Position numbers and translations under genes: made by a program
The notes under the pieces: model-generated
Told to the model about the DNA's origin: nothing
Database searches by the model: none
The model's input: only the letters and a program-made list of their open reading frames with translations
Assembly: GCF_001427825.1 (NCBI RefSeq)
Contig: NZ_LMGT01000006.1
Coordinates: forward strand, 1-64,000
Length of the DNA: 64,000 bases
Source: Brevundimonas sp. Root608
GTDB taxonomy: Bacteria > Pseudomonadota > Alphaproteobacteria > Caulobacterales > Caulobacteraceae
Reading direction: 5' to 3'
In this document: positions 1-8,145 of the stretch, piece by piece
How positions within the stretch are numbered: the first letter of the stretch is position 1
Layout of the letters: every line of letters starts with the position of its first letter

Positions 1-154
1 GCGGAGCGAAGGCGGCGACGCCGAAAACACATCCGGTCCCCGTAACGCGAAAGCAGGGGGCCACATATCGGTTCCGGGCTAGCCGCCCGCGCTCCGCGAC
101 CTCCCCGCACTTTCCGGCGGAAACGCCGAAAGGGCGATGACGCATGCCTGTTGT

Positions 155-288
155 CTCTCCCTCCCCCTCGTGGGGAGGGTGGCCGCGAAGCGGACGGGTG
201 GGGAACCCCCGCACGGTATCCTCTTCGACATACCCCACCCTGTCGTCGCTTCGCGCCGACATCCCTCCCCATGAAGGGGAGGGAGAAT
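155..288. repeat. Palindromic intergenic repeat made of two inverted hairpins
   Basis: Two similar arms in inverted orientation, each holding a perfect 8-bp hairpin: CCCTCCCC/GGGGAGGG at 159-166/172-179 and again at 263-270/276-283. The arms also share a segment around GCGAAGCG and a GGGTGGGG block. This resembles the mobile intergenic palindromes common in alphaproteobacteria. It lies just downstream of the cysS stop codon and may help end its transcript. The first 150 bases of the window hold no gene I can support. Confidence 0.7.
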
Positions 289-306
289 CGGAGACCCGCC
301 CTGTTC

Positions 307-1716
307 CTACCCCTTCACCCGCCAGGTCGCCCCCGTCGGCCCATCCATGACGACGACGTTCAGGGCGTTCAGCCGGTCCCGGATGCGGTCGGCCTCCGGC
401 CAGTCCTTGCCGGCGCGCGCCGCGGCGCGCTGTTCCAGCAGGGCCTCGACCTCCGTGCGCAGGTCGTCGGACACCTCGCCTTCCAGCCATCCGGCCGGAT
501 CGGCCTGAAGCACGCCCAGGATGTTCGCGGCGGCGATCAGTTCGCCCTTGGCCCGCGCCACCACGCCGTGGTCGCCCGCCGTCATGGCGCGCTCGATCTC
601 GCTCGACAGGGCGAACAGGGTCGCCATGGCGCCCGGGGTGTTGATGTCGTCCTCGATGGCCTTGAGGAAGTCCTCGGGCGGCGCGTCGCCATTCGCCTCG
701 ACGCCGGCGGCGCGATGCAGGGCGCCGTACAGCCGGTCCAGCGCCTTGCGGCTCTGGTCCAGCAGCGACTGGTTCCAGTCCAGCGGCTGGCGGTAGTGGG
801 CGCTCAGCAGGGCCCAGCGAACCACCTCGCCCGGGATGTTCTGAACCAGGTCGTGCAGCAGCAGGACGTTGCCGATCGACTTGGACATCTTTTCCGCATC
901 GACGGTCAGGAAGCCGTTGTGCATCCAGTAGCGGCTGTATTCCGCATGGGCGTCCGGCTCATGCGCATGGCCATGGGCGCAGACGCCCTGGGCGATCTCG
1001 TTCTCGTGGTGCGGAAACACCAGATCGATGCCGCCGCCGTGGATGTCGATCGGCAGGCCCAGCGTCTCCTCGATCATGGCCGAGCACTCGATATGCCAGC
1101 CCGGACGCCCCTCGCCCCACGGCGACGGCCACGAAGGCTCGCCCTCCTTCGAAGGCTTCCACAGCACGAAGTCGTGCGGATTCTTCTTGTACGGCGCGAC
1201 CTCGACCCGGGCCCCGGCGATCATGTCGTCCAGGTTCCGGCCCGACAGCCGGCCGTAGGTCCCGTAGGAAGAGACGTCGAACAGCACATGGCCCTCGGCC
1301 GCATAGGCGCAGCCCTGCTCCATGATCGCGCCGATCTGTCTGACGATGGCGTCCATGTGGTCGGTGACGTGGGGGGCCAGATCCGGCGGCGAGACGTTGA
1401 GCCGGCTCATGTCCTCCAGATAGGCGGCCTCGTAACGCGAGGTGACGTCACCGATGGGCGCGCCCTCCTTCGCGGCCTTGGCATTGATCTTGTCGTCCAC
1501 GTCGGTGACGTTGCGGGCGTAGATGACCTTGTCCGCCCCGTACTCACGGCGCAGCAGACGCACCAGCACGTCGAACACCACCGGCGGCCGGGCATTGCCG
1601 ATGTGGGCGTAGTCATAGACCGTGGGGCCGCAGACATAGAGGGTCACCCGGTCCGGATTTCGCGGCGTGAACACGCGCTTTTCGCGGTGCAGGGTGTCGT
1701 GCAGGGTCAGCGGCAT
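307..1716 (-). CDS. cysS: Cysteinyl-tRNA synthetase
   Basis: Class I aminoacyl-tRNA synthetase that charges tRNA-Cys in the cytoplasm. The 469-residue length is normal. The N-terminal catalytic domain opens with CGPTVYDYAHIGNARP (residues 29-44), which contains the HIGH-type signature and the first zinc-ligand Cys29. A WHIEC segment and HHENEIAQ follow, matching the other zinc ligands of the family, then the KMSKS loop in the segment EKMSKSIGNV. The C-terminal part is the usual helical DALR-like domain. The ATG at 1716 begins MPLTLHDT, the normal family start. It diverges from folE with 92 bp between the starts, so the promoters must share that gap. No anomalies seen. Confidence 0.98.
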   Translation of the reverse strand: MPLTLHDTLHREKRVFTPRNPDRVTLYVCGPTVYDYAHIGNARPPVVFDVLVRLLRREYGADKVIYARNVTDVDDKINAKAAKEGAPIGDVTSRYEAAYLEDMSRLNVSPPDLAPHVTDHMDAIVRQIGAIMEQGCAYAAEGHVLFDVSSYGTYGRLSGRNLDDMIAGARVEVAPYKKNPHDFVLWKPSKEGEPSWPSPWGEGRPGWHIECSAMIEETLGLPIDIHGGGIDLVFPHHENEIAQGVCAHGHAHEPDAHAEYSRYWMHNGFLTVDAEKMSKSIGNVLLLHDLVQNIPGEVVRWALLSAHYRQPLDWNQSLLDQSRKALDRLYGALHRAAGVEANGDAPPEDFLKAIEDDINTPGAMATLFALSSEIERAMTAGDHGVVARAKGELIAAANILGVLQADPAGWLEGEVSDDLRTEVEALLEQRAAARAGKDWPEADRIRDRLNALNVVVMDGPTGATWRVKG

Positions 1717-1808
1717 AGTGAGGCGGTAGCTTTCAGTTTTCTTGCAGGACGGACCTGCGGTCCCATATAGCCGTCCTGCTGCACAAGCGAACAGCGTCGA
1801 GATCGATA

Positions 1809-2426
1809 ATGAGCGTCATCCCCGTCAAGCCGGTTCTGGTCGGCGACAACGACCCCGCCCCTCGCCCCTCGCGCGAGAAGGCGCTGGAGGCGGTGCGCAC
1901 CCTGCTGGCCTGGGCCGGCGACAATCCCGACCGCCCCGGCCTGATCGACACGCCGCGCCGCGTGGTCGACGCCTATGGCGAATGGTTCGACGGCTATGAC
2001 GCCGACGTCGAAAAGGAGCTGAGCCGCACCTTTGAGGACGTCCAGGGCTATGACGACATGGTCCTGCTGCGCGACATCGAGGTGGAGAGCCACTGCGAGC
2101 ACCACATGGCCCCCTTCATCGGCAAGGCCTATGTCGCCTACATCCCGAACGAGAAGGTCGTCGGCATCTCCAAGCTGGCGCGCGTGGTCGAGATCTTCTC
2201 GCGCCGCCTGCAGACGCAGGAGGTGCTGACCAACCAGATCGCCGCCGCCATCGAATCGCACCTCGAACCGGCCGGCGTCGCCATCCTGATCGACGCCGAA
2301 CACCAGTGCATGACGACGCGCGGCGTGCATCACCGCCACGTTTCGACCATCACCACCCGGTTCACTGGCGTCTTCAAGACCGACGGCGCGCTGAAGGACC
2401 GTTTCCTGAAGCTCGCCAAAGGCTGA
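1809..2426 (+). CDS. folE: GTP cyclohydrolase I
   Basis: Converts GTP to 7,8-dihydroneopterin triphosphate, the first step of folate (and queuosine-type) synthesis. The 205-residue protein is the usual length. It shows [10 protein letters not shown] (residues 95-103) with zinc ligand Cys96 and catalytic-site histidines, [10 protein letters not shown] (119-128), the LQTQE segment, and [10 protein letters not shown] with the second zinc ligand Cys167. The start is ATG at 1809, followed by a low-complexity N-terminal extension of about 20 residues as in many proteobacterial homologues. The 163-bp gap to the next gene suggests a separate transcript for exbD. Confidence 0.97.
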   Translation: MSVIPVKPVLVGDNDPAPRPSREKALEAVRTLLAWAGDNPDRPGLIDTPRRVVDAYGEWFDGYDADVEKELSRTFEDVQGYDDMVLLRDIEVESHCEHHMAPFIGKAYVAYIPNEKVVGISKLARVVEIFSRRLQTQEVLTNQIAAAIESHLEPAGVAILIDAEHQCMTTRGVHHRHVSTITTRFTGVFKTDGALKDRFLKLAKG

Positions 2427-2589
2427 TCGGCTCGCGCCGCAGGCGTATTTCGCGCAATCGCCCCGCTTCGGAACCTCAAGGGGCCCGAAGCCGCTTTACA
2501 AGCGAGTTGCGGGACGCCAAGAGACGAACCGAACGTCATAGCTTGCGCTCGCCGCCATCGCGCCGGGCTGTATGGAGAGACTGAAGCAC

Positions 2590-3030
2590 ATGGGCTCCAA
2601 ACTTTCAGGTCCCGGTGGCCAGGGCGGCAAGACCATCGAGCAGAACGCTGACATCAACGTCACGCCGTTCGTCGACATCATGCTGGTGCTCCTGATCATC
2701 TTCATGGTCGCCGCGCCGCTGGCCACCGTTTCGATCCGCCTCGACCTCCCGCCGGCGACCCCGCCGACGACCGACGAGCCGAAGGAGCCGGTCTACATCA
2801 CGATCCAGGACACCGGATCGATCTTCATCGCCGAAAAGCAGACCTCGCTGGAAACGCTGATCCCCGACGTCTGCGCGGCCCTCGGCGGCGGCAACCCGGG
2901 CTGCAAGGAAGAACGCGTCTTCGTCCGCGCCCAGCCGGAAGTGAAGTACGATCAGTTCATGGAGGTCATGAATGCCCTCCAGGAGCAGGGCTTCTACAAG
3001 GTCGGCCTGCTGAACGAAGACATCGACTAG
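2590..3030 (+). CDS. exbD: ExbD/TolR-family proton-channel protein
   Basis: Single-pass inner-membrane protein of the ExbD/TolR family, which couples the proton gradient to TonB- or Tol-type energisation together with an ExbB/TolQ partner. The N-terminal segment INVTPFVDIMLVLLIIFMV contains the conserved membrane Asp (Asp29) that carries protons. The rest is a periplasmic domain with two cysteines (95 and 105) able to form a disulfide. I chose ATG 2590 over ATG 2572 because GGAGAG at 2574-2579 can serve as its ribosome binding site, while nothing suitable precedes 2572. No ExbB, TolQ or TonB gene is adjacent, so the partner is encoded elsewhere. It is followed at once by a strong terminator. 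Confidence 0.9.
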   Translation: MGSKLSGPGGQGGKTIEQNADINVTPFVDIMLVLLIIFMVAAPLATVSIRLDLPPATPPTTDEPKEPVYITIQDTGSIFIAEKQTSLETLIPDVCAALGGGNPGCKEERVFVRAQPEVKYDQFMEVMNALQEQGFYKVGLLNEDID

Positions 3031-3058
3031 GCTTCAGGCTTTTATCCCGAACGACTGA

Positions 3059-3090
3059 GGGCCGCATCCGCCGAGGATGCGGCCCTTTTT
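3059..3090 (+). terminator. Rho-independent terminator after exbD
   Basis: Perfect 11-bp stem, GGGCCGCATCC with GGATGCGGCCC, a 5-base loop (3070-3074) and a TTTTT tail at 3086-3090. It ends the plus-strand exbD transcript and separates it from the convergent flagellar operon. Confidence 0.93.
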
Positions 3091-3121
3091 CCTGTCCGCG
3101 GCGCCGGGCCGGCTGCCCGCC

Positions 3122-4078
3122 CTACTGTACGGACTGTCGGGGGGCGGCGGCCGCGGGGGTCCCCGCGGGCGGCGGCTGGAAAGGACGTTCCCCCGAGGGC
3201 TCGGCCTGCGCCGGAGCCGCCGTCGCCGGAGCGGGCGCCGGCGTGCGAGCCGCGGGACGAGCCGCCGGGCGACGGGCGGGAGGACGGGCGGCGGTGCGAG
3301 CGGGCGTGGGCCGTGGAGCCGCCGCGGATGCGAGGTCGGCGGCGGGGGGCCGGGTCGGAACGGCGGAGCCCGGAGCGACTGGCCCCGGCGCGACGGGCGG
3401 CGCGGTCGTCGCAACGGGAGGCGGCGGCGTCGCGGCCGGGGCCGCCGCGGCGGCGGCGCGAGCAGCCAGTTGCTGACGGGCCTGGAAGCGGTGGGCCAGT
3501 TTTTCAGTCAGGGTGCGCGCCGCGGCAGGCTCCATCTGGGCCATGATCGCCGCCAGCGAGCGGGGCCGCATGGCGGCGGCGACCGGCAGACGGACATCGT
3601 CGCTCAGGGTTGCGAACACGCGGGCCGCTTCCCTGGGCCGCATGGCCGAATAGACGGCGACCAGCCGATCGTTCTCCGCCTTTTCCTGCTCGCTGACCTG
3701 GCCCAGCAGCACCCTGACCTCGGCCTTGACGGCCTCCAGGGCGGCGACCTTGGCGTCGAGCTTCTGCTCCGCGGTCGCCATCAGCGGCAGCATCGCCGCC
3801 AGATCGGCGTCGCGGGCGTCCAGTTCCACCCGGCGGCCGGACAGCGACTGCAGGATGCGCAGTTCGGCCGGCGAAATGCCCGCCTGCTGGGCCAGCTGTT
3901 CCGGCGTCAGGGCGCAGACGGCGGCGGCGGGGGTCGCCGGAGCCGCGGCGGGCACGGCCTCCTCGGCCCAGGCCTTGGCGCCCTCGAACATGCCGGGGGC
4001 CACGCCGACCGCGCGGACGACGACCACCCCGCCAATGGCGATCGCGATCAGGGGCAGAAGGCGGGGGATCTTGCTCAT
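3122..4078 (-). CDS. MotE-like / MgtE-N-domain flagellar-cluster protein
   Basis: 318 residues. A single membrane segment near residues 7-25 (LLPLIAIAIGGVVVV) is followed by a charged, coiled-coil-like stretch (about 75-145) and a helical region containing ENDRLVAVYSAMRPREAARV and MRPRSLAAIMAQMEP, the pattern of MgtE-N/MotE proteins. From about residue 205 it is Pro/Ala/Arg-rich and probably disordered. MotE proteins act in the periplasm on the flagellar stator in rhizobia; that role here is inference from fold and position. It is last in the fliL-fliM operon, 68 bp after the preceding gene. The long disordered tail is unusual for the family. Confidence 0.72.
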   Translation of the reverse strand: MSKIPRLLPLIAIAIGGVVVVRAVGVAPGMFEGAKAWAEEAVPAAAPATPAAAVCALTPEQLAQQAGISPAELRILQSLSGRRVELDARDADLAAMLPLMATAEQKLDAKVAALEAVKAEVRVLLGQVSEQEKAENDRLVAVYSAMRPREAARVFATLSDDVRLPVAAAMRPRSLAAIMAQMEPAAARTLTEKLAHRFQARQQLAARAAAAAAPAATPPPPVATTAPPVAPGPVAPGSAVPTRPPAADLASAAAPRPTPARTAARPPARRPAARPAARTPAPAPATAAPAQAEPSGERPFQPPPAGTPAAAAPRQSVQ

Positions 4079-4146
4079 GATCGGCTACTCCAGCCCCAGG
4101 GTCGACGAACGCGGCGCGTTCGCCATAGGGCCACAAGGATAGGGGG

Positions 4147-4692
4147 TCAGGCGGCGAACAGGTCTTCGTCCAGACTACGGCGGGCCAGATTGATGCTTTG
4201 CTTCGCAGACTGGTTAGCGGTCAGGGCGCCGAGGATGGCGGCGACGTTGTTTCCGCCGGGGACCGGCGCGGGAGCACGGGCGGCGGCGGGCGCCATGCCC
4301 TGGATGCGGTCGGCGAGGGCCGCCATGCGCAGCGCGCGCTCATCCTCGACCGGCGGGGCCGGCGCGGGAGCGGCCTGGAGTTTGGCGCGGGCGGGATGGG
4401 CGGATTCGGCTGACGAAGCCGGCCCGCGGGCGATCAGGGCCTCGAGCTGGGCCTTCACCTCGCGCGCCTTGATGATGCGGTCGTGCAGCAGGTCTGTTTC
4501 CTGACCGGACGCCCGCAGGCTGGCCAGAGCCGCCTCGGCGCGCCCTGCGGCGGCGTTCAGTTCGGTGACCGCTGAAGCAAATGCCTGCTGGCCGGCGCGC
4601 AGGGCGGTCAGCTTTTTCTCCAGCCGCACGCCGTAGCCGAGGGCGGCCACCAGCAGCAGCATCAGAACGCCGTCGAGAATCATACCGGTCAT
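4147..4692 (-). CDS. Flagellar-cluster membrane protein, DUF6468/PflI-like
   Basis: 181 residues with an N-terminal membrane helix (about residues 4-21, ILDGVLMLLLVAALGYGV), a coiled-coil-prone region (about 25-95, heptad-like Leu/Ala spacing) and an Ala/Pro-rich stretch before a conserved-looking C-terminus (NNVAAILGALTANQSAKQS, then LDEDLF). The gene follows fliM directly, with start and stop overlapping by 4 bp (ATGA). As I recall, this is the position of pflI in Caulobacter, which affects placement of the polar flagellum; I cannot confirm homology without a search. Expected to be co-expressed with fliL and fliM. Confidence 0.65.
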   Translation of the reverse strand: MTGMILDGVLMLLLVAALGYGVRLEKKLTALRAGQQAFASAVTELNAAAGRAEAALASLRASGQETDLLHDRIIKAREVKAQLEALIARGPASSAESAHPARAKLQAAPAPAPPVEDERALRMAALADRIQGMAPAAARAPAPVPGGNNVAAILGALTANQSAKQSINLARRSLDEDLFAA

Positions 4693-5774
4693 CCGCGTCT
4701 TCCCTTCGTCAGGCTGGTCGCCGCCTCGACACTGATCGGGGCTTCGACCCGTACGGCGATGTGCTGGCCTTTGCGGCCCATCCGGCCGATCGTGACCGGG
4801 ATCGATCCGCAGCGGACGGAAATGTCGCTGTCGGGGGTGGCGTTGAGCATCAGGGTGTCGCCCACCTTCAGAGCCAGGACCTGCGACAGCGGCAGCTGCT
4901 GCTCGTCGAGCACGGCGCGGACCTCGGTTTCGGTAGTCCAGAGCTCGGTGGCGAGGTGGCCTTCCCAGATGTTGTCGCGACCGAACTTCTCGCCCATGAA
5001 CTGCTGCAGCAGCATCTTCCGGATGGGTTCCAGCGTGGCGTAGGGCAGCAGCAGTTCGATGCGGCCGCCCCGGTCCTCCATGTCGATGCGCAGCTTGACC
5101 AGGATGGCGGCGTTGGCCGGGCGGGCGATGGCGGCGAAGCGCGGGTTGGTCTCCAGCCGGTCGAGGGTGAAATGCACCGGCGTCAGCGGCTCGAAGGCGG
5201 CGCGGGCGTCGGCCAGCACGACCTCGACCATGCGCTGGACCAGCACCCGCTCGATGGTGGTGTAGGGCCGGCCCTCGATGCGCAGGGCGGCGGTGCCGCG
5301 GCGGCCGCCCAGCAGAACGTCGACGATCGAGTAGATCAGGTTGGAATCGACCGTCAGCAGCCCGTAGTTGTCCAGCTCCTCGGCTCGGAACACCGCCAGG
5401 ATGGCCGGCAGTGGAATGGAGTTCAGATAATCGCCGAAACGGATCGACGAAATGTTGTCGAGGCTGACCTCGACGTTGTCCGAGGTGAAGTTGCGCAGGC
5501 TCGTCGTCATCAGCCGCACCAGGCGGTCGAAGACGATCTCGAGCATCGGCAGGCGTTCGTAGGACACCAGGGCCGAGTTGATGATCGCCCGGATGCCGGA
5601 TCGCTCTGACCCGTCGTCCTCGCCGAGGTCGAAGCCGAGCAGGCTGTCGATCTCGTCCTGGTTCAGGACCCGTTCCGAGAGCACGGCCGCGCCTTCCCCG
5701 GGCTCGTTTTCCGCGAGGGGGTCGATCGCTTCCGCGAACGGATCGGCGTCGTCGGCGAAGGCCGCGTCGGTCAT
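4689..5774 (-). CDS. fliM: Flagellar motor switch protein FliM
   Basis: Cytoplasmic C-ring protein that binds phospho-CheY and sets the direction of rotation. The N-terminal LNQDEIDSLLGF (residues 37-48) is the CheY-binding motif. The middle domain contains the LLGGRRG segment and TTIERVLVQRMV. The C-terminal part is the SpoA domain. The 361 residues are normal, with a slightly long acidic N-terminus before the motif. It starts 2 bp after the fliL stop and overlaps the next gene by 4 bp, so fliL, fliM and the following genes form one operon. Confidence 0.96.
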   Translation of the reverse strand: MTDAAFADDADPFAEAIDPLAENEPGEGAAVLSERVLNQDEIDSLLGFDLGEDDGSERSGIRAIINSALVSYERLPMLEIVFDRLVRLMTTSLRNFTSDNVEVSLDNISSIRFGDYLNSIPLPAILAVFRAEELDNYGLLTVDSNLIYSIVDVLLGGRRGTAALRIEGRPYTTIERVLVQRMVEVVLADARAAFEPLTPVHFTLDRLETNPRFAAIARPANAAILVKLRIDMEDRGGRIELLLPYATLEPIRKMLLQQFMGEKFGRDNIWEGHLATELWTTETEVRAVLDEQQLPLSQVLALKVGDTLMLNATPDSDISVRCGSIPVTIGRMGRKGQHIAVRVEAPISVEAATSLTKGRRG

Positions 5775-5776
5775 GC

Positions 5777-6430
5777 CTACTGCACCAGCATTTCTTCGAT
5801 CAGCACGGCGTCCACCTTGCCGGGCGCGGCGATCAGATTGACCCGGCGGAGGATCTCGGCGCGCAGCTGGAAGCTTCCGGCCGAGCCGGCGAGGTCTTCA
5901 GGCCGCAGCTCGCGCAGGAAGCCCTGGAACATGTCCTGCATTCTCGGCATCTCGGCCTGCAGCTGCTCGGCGACAGCGATGTCCCTGGTCTCCAGCGTCA
6001 ACTTCAGCTTGAGGTAGGTCGGGCGGCCGTCGGGCGCCTGGATGTTCACCACCATGTCGGGCAGGGTGAAGAAGGTGACGCCGTCGGGGCCTTCCGCGAT
6101 GACGCCCAGCGCCGGATTCGCGGCCGCGTCGGCTCCGCCGCCGTGCCCCCCGCCCTTCTTGTCGTCCTTTTTGGCGTGGCCGCCCTTCTTCTCCGCGCCG
6201 TGGGCGCCGTCTTCGGCCGCTGCGGCCTTGGGCTGCATGAGGAAGAAGGCCGCGCCCCCACCCCCGCCCAGCACCACGAGGGCGGCCGGGATGATGATGA
6301 ACAGCAGCGGCAGCTTCTTTTTCTTCGGCGCCTCGCCCTCTTCGCCTTCCGGCGCCGGCGTATCCGAGACGGCCGGCAGGGTGGCGTCGTCGTCTGCCGC
6401 CGGACCCTTCTTCTTGCCGAATTTGAACAT
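5777..6430 (-). CDS. fliL: Flagellar basal-body protein FliL
   Basis: Single-pass inner-membrane protein at the flagellar motor that supports stator function. A short basic cytoplasmic N-terminus (MFKFGKKKG) and an acidic linker lead to a membrane helix near residues 40-64 (LPLLFIIIPAALVV), then a His/Lys/Gly-rich linker and the periplasmic FliL domain ending IAAPGKVDAVLIEEMLVQ, the typical FliL C-terminus. I chose ATG 6430 because it has GGGGCG upstream and a typical N-terminus; the in-frame ATG at 6460 has no ribosome binding site. The His-rich linker (residues about 75-110) is a local oddity. Confidence 0.93.
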   Translation of the reverse strand: MFKFGKKKGPAADDDATLPAVSDTPAPEGEEGEAPKKKKLPLLFIIIPAALVVLGGGGGAAFFLMQPKAAAAEDGAHGAEKKGGHAKKDDKKGGGHGGGADAAANPALGVIAEGPDGVTFFTLPDMVVNIQAPDGRPTYLKLKLTLETRDIAVAEQLQAEMPRMQDMFQGFLRELRPEDLAGSAGSFQLRAEILRRVNLIAAPGKVDAVLIEEMLVQ

Positions 6431-6475
6431 GCACCGCGCCCCGAGAATCTCTCGACCCATACGACCGTTTTTTGG

Positions 6476-6490
6476 TTAACGAGCCGCTAA
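6476..6490 (-). promoter_or_regulatory. CtrA-like box upstream of fliL
   Basis: On the minus strand it reads TTAG-CGGCTCG-TTAA, close to the CtrA consensus TTAA-N7-TTAA, and sits 46-60 bases upstream of the fliL start. CtrA controls early flagellar genes in Caulobacter. The assignment rests on the match and the position. Confidence 0.45.
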
Positions 6491-6493
6491 GAA

Positions 6494-6510
6494 CCGGCAA
6501 ATCCTGCCGG
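6494..6510. promoter_or_regulatory. Palindrome, candidate FlbD (ftr) site
   Basis: CCGGCA-AATCC-TGCCGG, a perfect 6-bp inverted repeat about 80-100 bases upstream of the expected flgF start site, where a sigma-54 activator would bind. In Caulobacter, FlbD activates sigma-54 flagellar promoters and represses earlier ones from such GC-rich palindromes; here it could do both to the divergent operons. Confidence 0.5.
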
Positions 6511-6564
6511 GCTCCGGATCAAGCTCTACGGCTCAAAGGCCCGCCGTTGCTGGATTAACCCTCC

Positions 6565-6579
6565 TGGCACGGCCGTTGC
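6565..6579 (+). promoter_or_regulatory. Sigma-54 promoter of the flgFGAH operon
   Basis: TGGCACG-GCCG-TTGC is an exact match to the sigma-54 consensus TGGCACG-N4-TTGC, with GG and GC at the proper distance. Transcription should begin near 6590, followed by the AAAGGAG ribosome binding site of flgF. Confidence 0.93.
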
Positions 6580-6605
6580 GAGGGAGGAACCGAAAGGAGC
6601 CGCCC

Positions 6606-7340
6606 GTGGAAAACGCCGCCTATGTCGGACTGTCACGCCAGATGACGCTGCGCCGCGAGCTCGACATCGTGGCCAACAACATCGCCAATGCGGACACGAC
6701 CGGCTTCAAGGTCGAACAGCTGCTGGTCGGCGCCGAGGTCGGCGAGCGCGCCCGCAACGCATTCGTGCGGCCTGGCGTCAGCTTTGTGCTGGACAACGGC
6801 GTCGGCCGCGACTTCGGCCAGGGGGCGCTGGGCCAGACGGGCCGCGACCTCGACTTCGCCATCGAGGGCGAAGGCGCCTTCTTCAAGCTGACCGACGGAC
6901 AAGGCGACGCCTATACCCGCGACGGGGCCTTCACCGTGGACGGCGAAGGCCGGCTGGTGACCGAAGGCGGCGCGGCCGTTCAGGGCGACGCCGGCGACAT
7001 CATCCTGGACCCGGCCCTCGGCGAGCCCTCCGTGGCGCCCGACGGGACCATCAGCCAGAACGGCGCGCTTGTCGGCCGTCTGTCTGTCGTACGCTTCGAC
7101 ACCTTGGCCGCCCTCGAGAAGGGCGGCGACGGCCTGTACCGCAACGCCTCCAACGCCGCCGCAGTCGAGGCCCCGGACGCCCGGGTGCGGCAGGGAATGC
7201 TGGAAGGCTCCAACGTCAATCCGATCCTCGAGATCACCAACCTCATCGAGATCCAGCGCGCCTACGAGAGCGTGACGCGGATGATCGAGAACACCAACGA
7301 CCTGTCACGCCGCGCCGTCGAGCGGCTGGGCCGGGCATAG
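6606..7340 (+). CDS. flgF: Flagellar basal-body rod protein FlgF
   Basis: Proximal rod protein exported through the flagellar type III apparatus. The N-terminus has the rod/hook signature (LRRELDIVANNIANADTTGFK) and the C-terminus the matching helix (NLIEIQRAYESVTRMIENTNDLSRRAVERLG). Start is GTG 6606, with GGAG at 6596-6599 at good spacing and a conventional N-terminus (VENAAYVGLSRQ). A longer in-frame TTG at 6576 lies inside the sigma-54 promoter and cannot be the start. First gene of a sigma-54-driven operon; 244 residues, normal. Confidence 0.95.
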   Translation: MENAAYVGLSRQMTLRRELDIVANNIANADTTGFKVEQLLVGAEVGERARNAFVRPGVSFVLDNGVGRDFGQGALGQTGRDLDFAIEGEGAFFKLTDGQGDAYTRDGAFTVDGEGRLVTEGGAAVQGDAGDIILDPALGEPSVAPDGTISQNGALVGRLSVVRFDTLAALEKGGDGLYRNASNAAAVEAPDARVRQGMLEGSNVNPILEITNLIEIQRAYESVTRMIENTNDLSRRAVERLGRA

Positions 7341-7356
7341 AAAGGGAGACTGGGAC

Positions 7357-8145
7357 ATGCGTGCGCTCAGAACCGCAGCCTCGGGCATGGCCGCCCAGCA
7401 GCTGAACGTCGAGGTCATCTCGAACAACATCGCCAACATGAACACCGTCGGCTTCAAGCGTCAGCGGGCCGAGTTCCAGGACCTGCTGTACCAGAACGTC
7501 GAGCGGATGGGCGCCCAGTCGTCCAGTCAGGGCACCGTGGTCCCGACCGGCATCCAGATCGGCGCGGGCGTCAAGGCGGGCTCCGTCTACCGCATCACCG
7601 AACAGGGCAGCCCCACGCAGACCGGCGGCCGCTACGACATGGCGGTCGACGGACGCGGCTATTTCCAGGTCATCCTGCCGTCGGGCGAAACCGCCTATAC
7701 CCGGGCCGGCAATTTCTCGGTCAACGGCGAGGGCCAGCTGGTCACGGACGACGGCTATGCGGTCGAACCGTCGATCAGCATTCCGCAGGACGCGGTCGAC
7801 GTGTCGATCTCCAAGTCCGGCCAGGTTCAGGTCATCACCGCGGGAACGCCGGAGCCGGCCACGGTAGGCCAGCTGGAACTGGCGACCTTCTTCAACGAGG
7901 CGGGCCTCGAGGCTGTCGGCGACAACCTGCTGATGGAAACCGCCGCCTCGGGCTCGGCCACGGTCGGTACGCCCGGCGACGCGGGCCTTGGCCAGATCCT
8001 TCAGGGCTATACCGAGGCCTCGAACGTGGACGCCGTGGCCGAGATCAGCGCCCTGATCATCGCCCAGCGCGCCTATGAGATGAATTCCAAGGTCATCACC
8101 ACGGCCGATCAGATGCTGTCGGTCAGCGCCCAGGTGAAATCATGA
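7357..8145 (+). CDS. flgG: Flagellar distal rod protein FlgG
   Basis: 262 residues, the normal length for FlgG, which forms the distal rod beneath the hook. The N-terminal signature is AASGMAAQQLNVEVISNNIANMNTVGFKRQ. The middle shows the MAVDGRGYFQV and AYTRAGNFSVNGEGQLVT blocks, and the C-terminus the NVDAVAEISALIIAQRAYEMNSKV coiled-coil helix. It has GGGAGA upstream and lies 16 bp after flgF; its stop overlaps the flgA start by 4 bp. Confidence 0.97.
   Translation: MRALRTAASGMAAQQLNVEVISNNIANMNTVGFKRQRAEFQDLLYQNVERMGAQSSSQGTVVPTGIQIGAGVKAGSVYRITEQGSPTQTGGRYDMAVDGRGYFQVILPSGETAYTRAGNFSVNGEGQLVTDDGYAVEPSISIPQDAVDVSISKSGQVQVITAGTPEPATVGQLELATFFNEAGLEAVGDNLLMETAASGSATVGTPGDAGLGQILQGYTEASNVDAVAEISALIIAQRAYEMNSKVITTADQMLSVSAQVKS

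Noticed and set aside
151..1770. Long plus-strand open frame
   Set aside because: Antisense to cysS; such frames are common at high GC and its product looks like no known protein.
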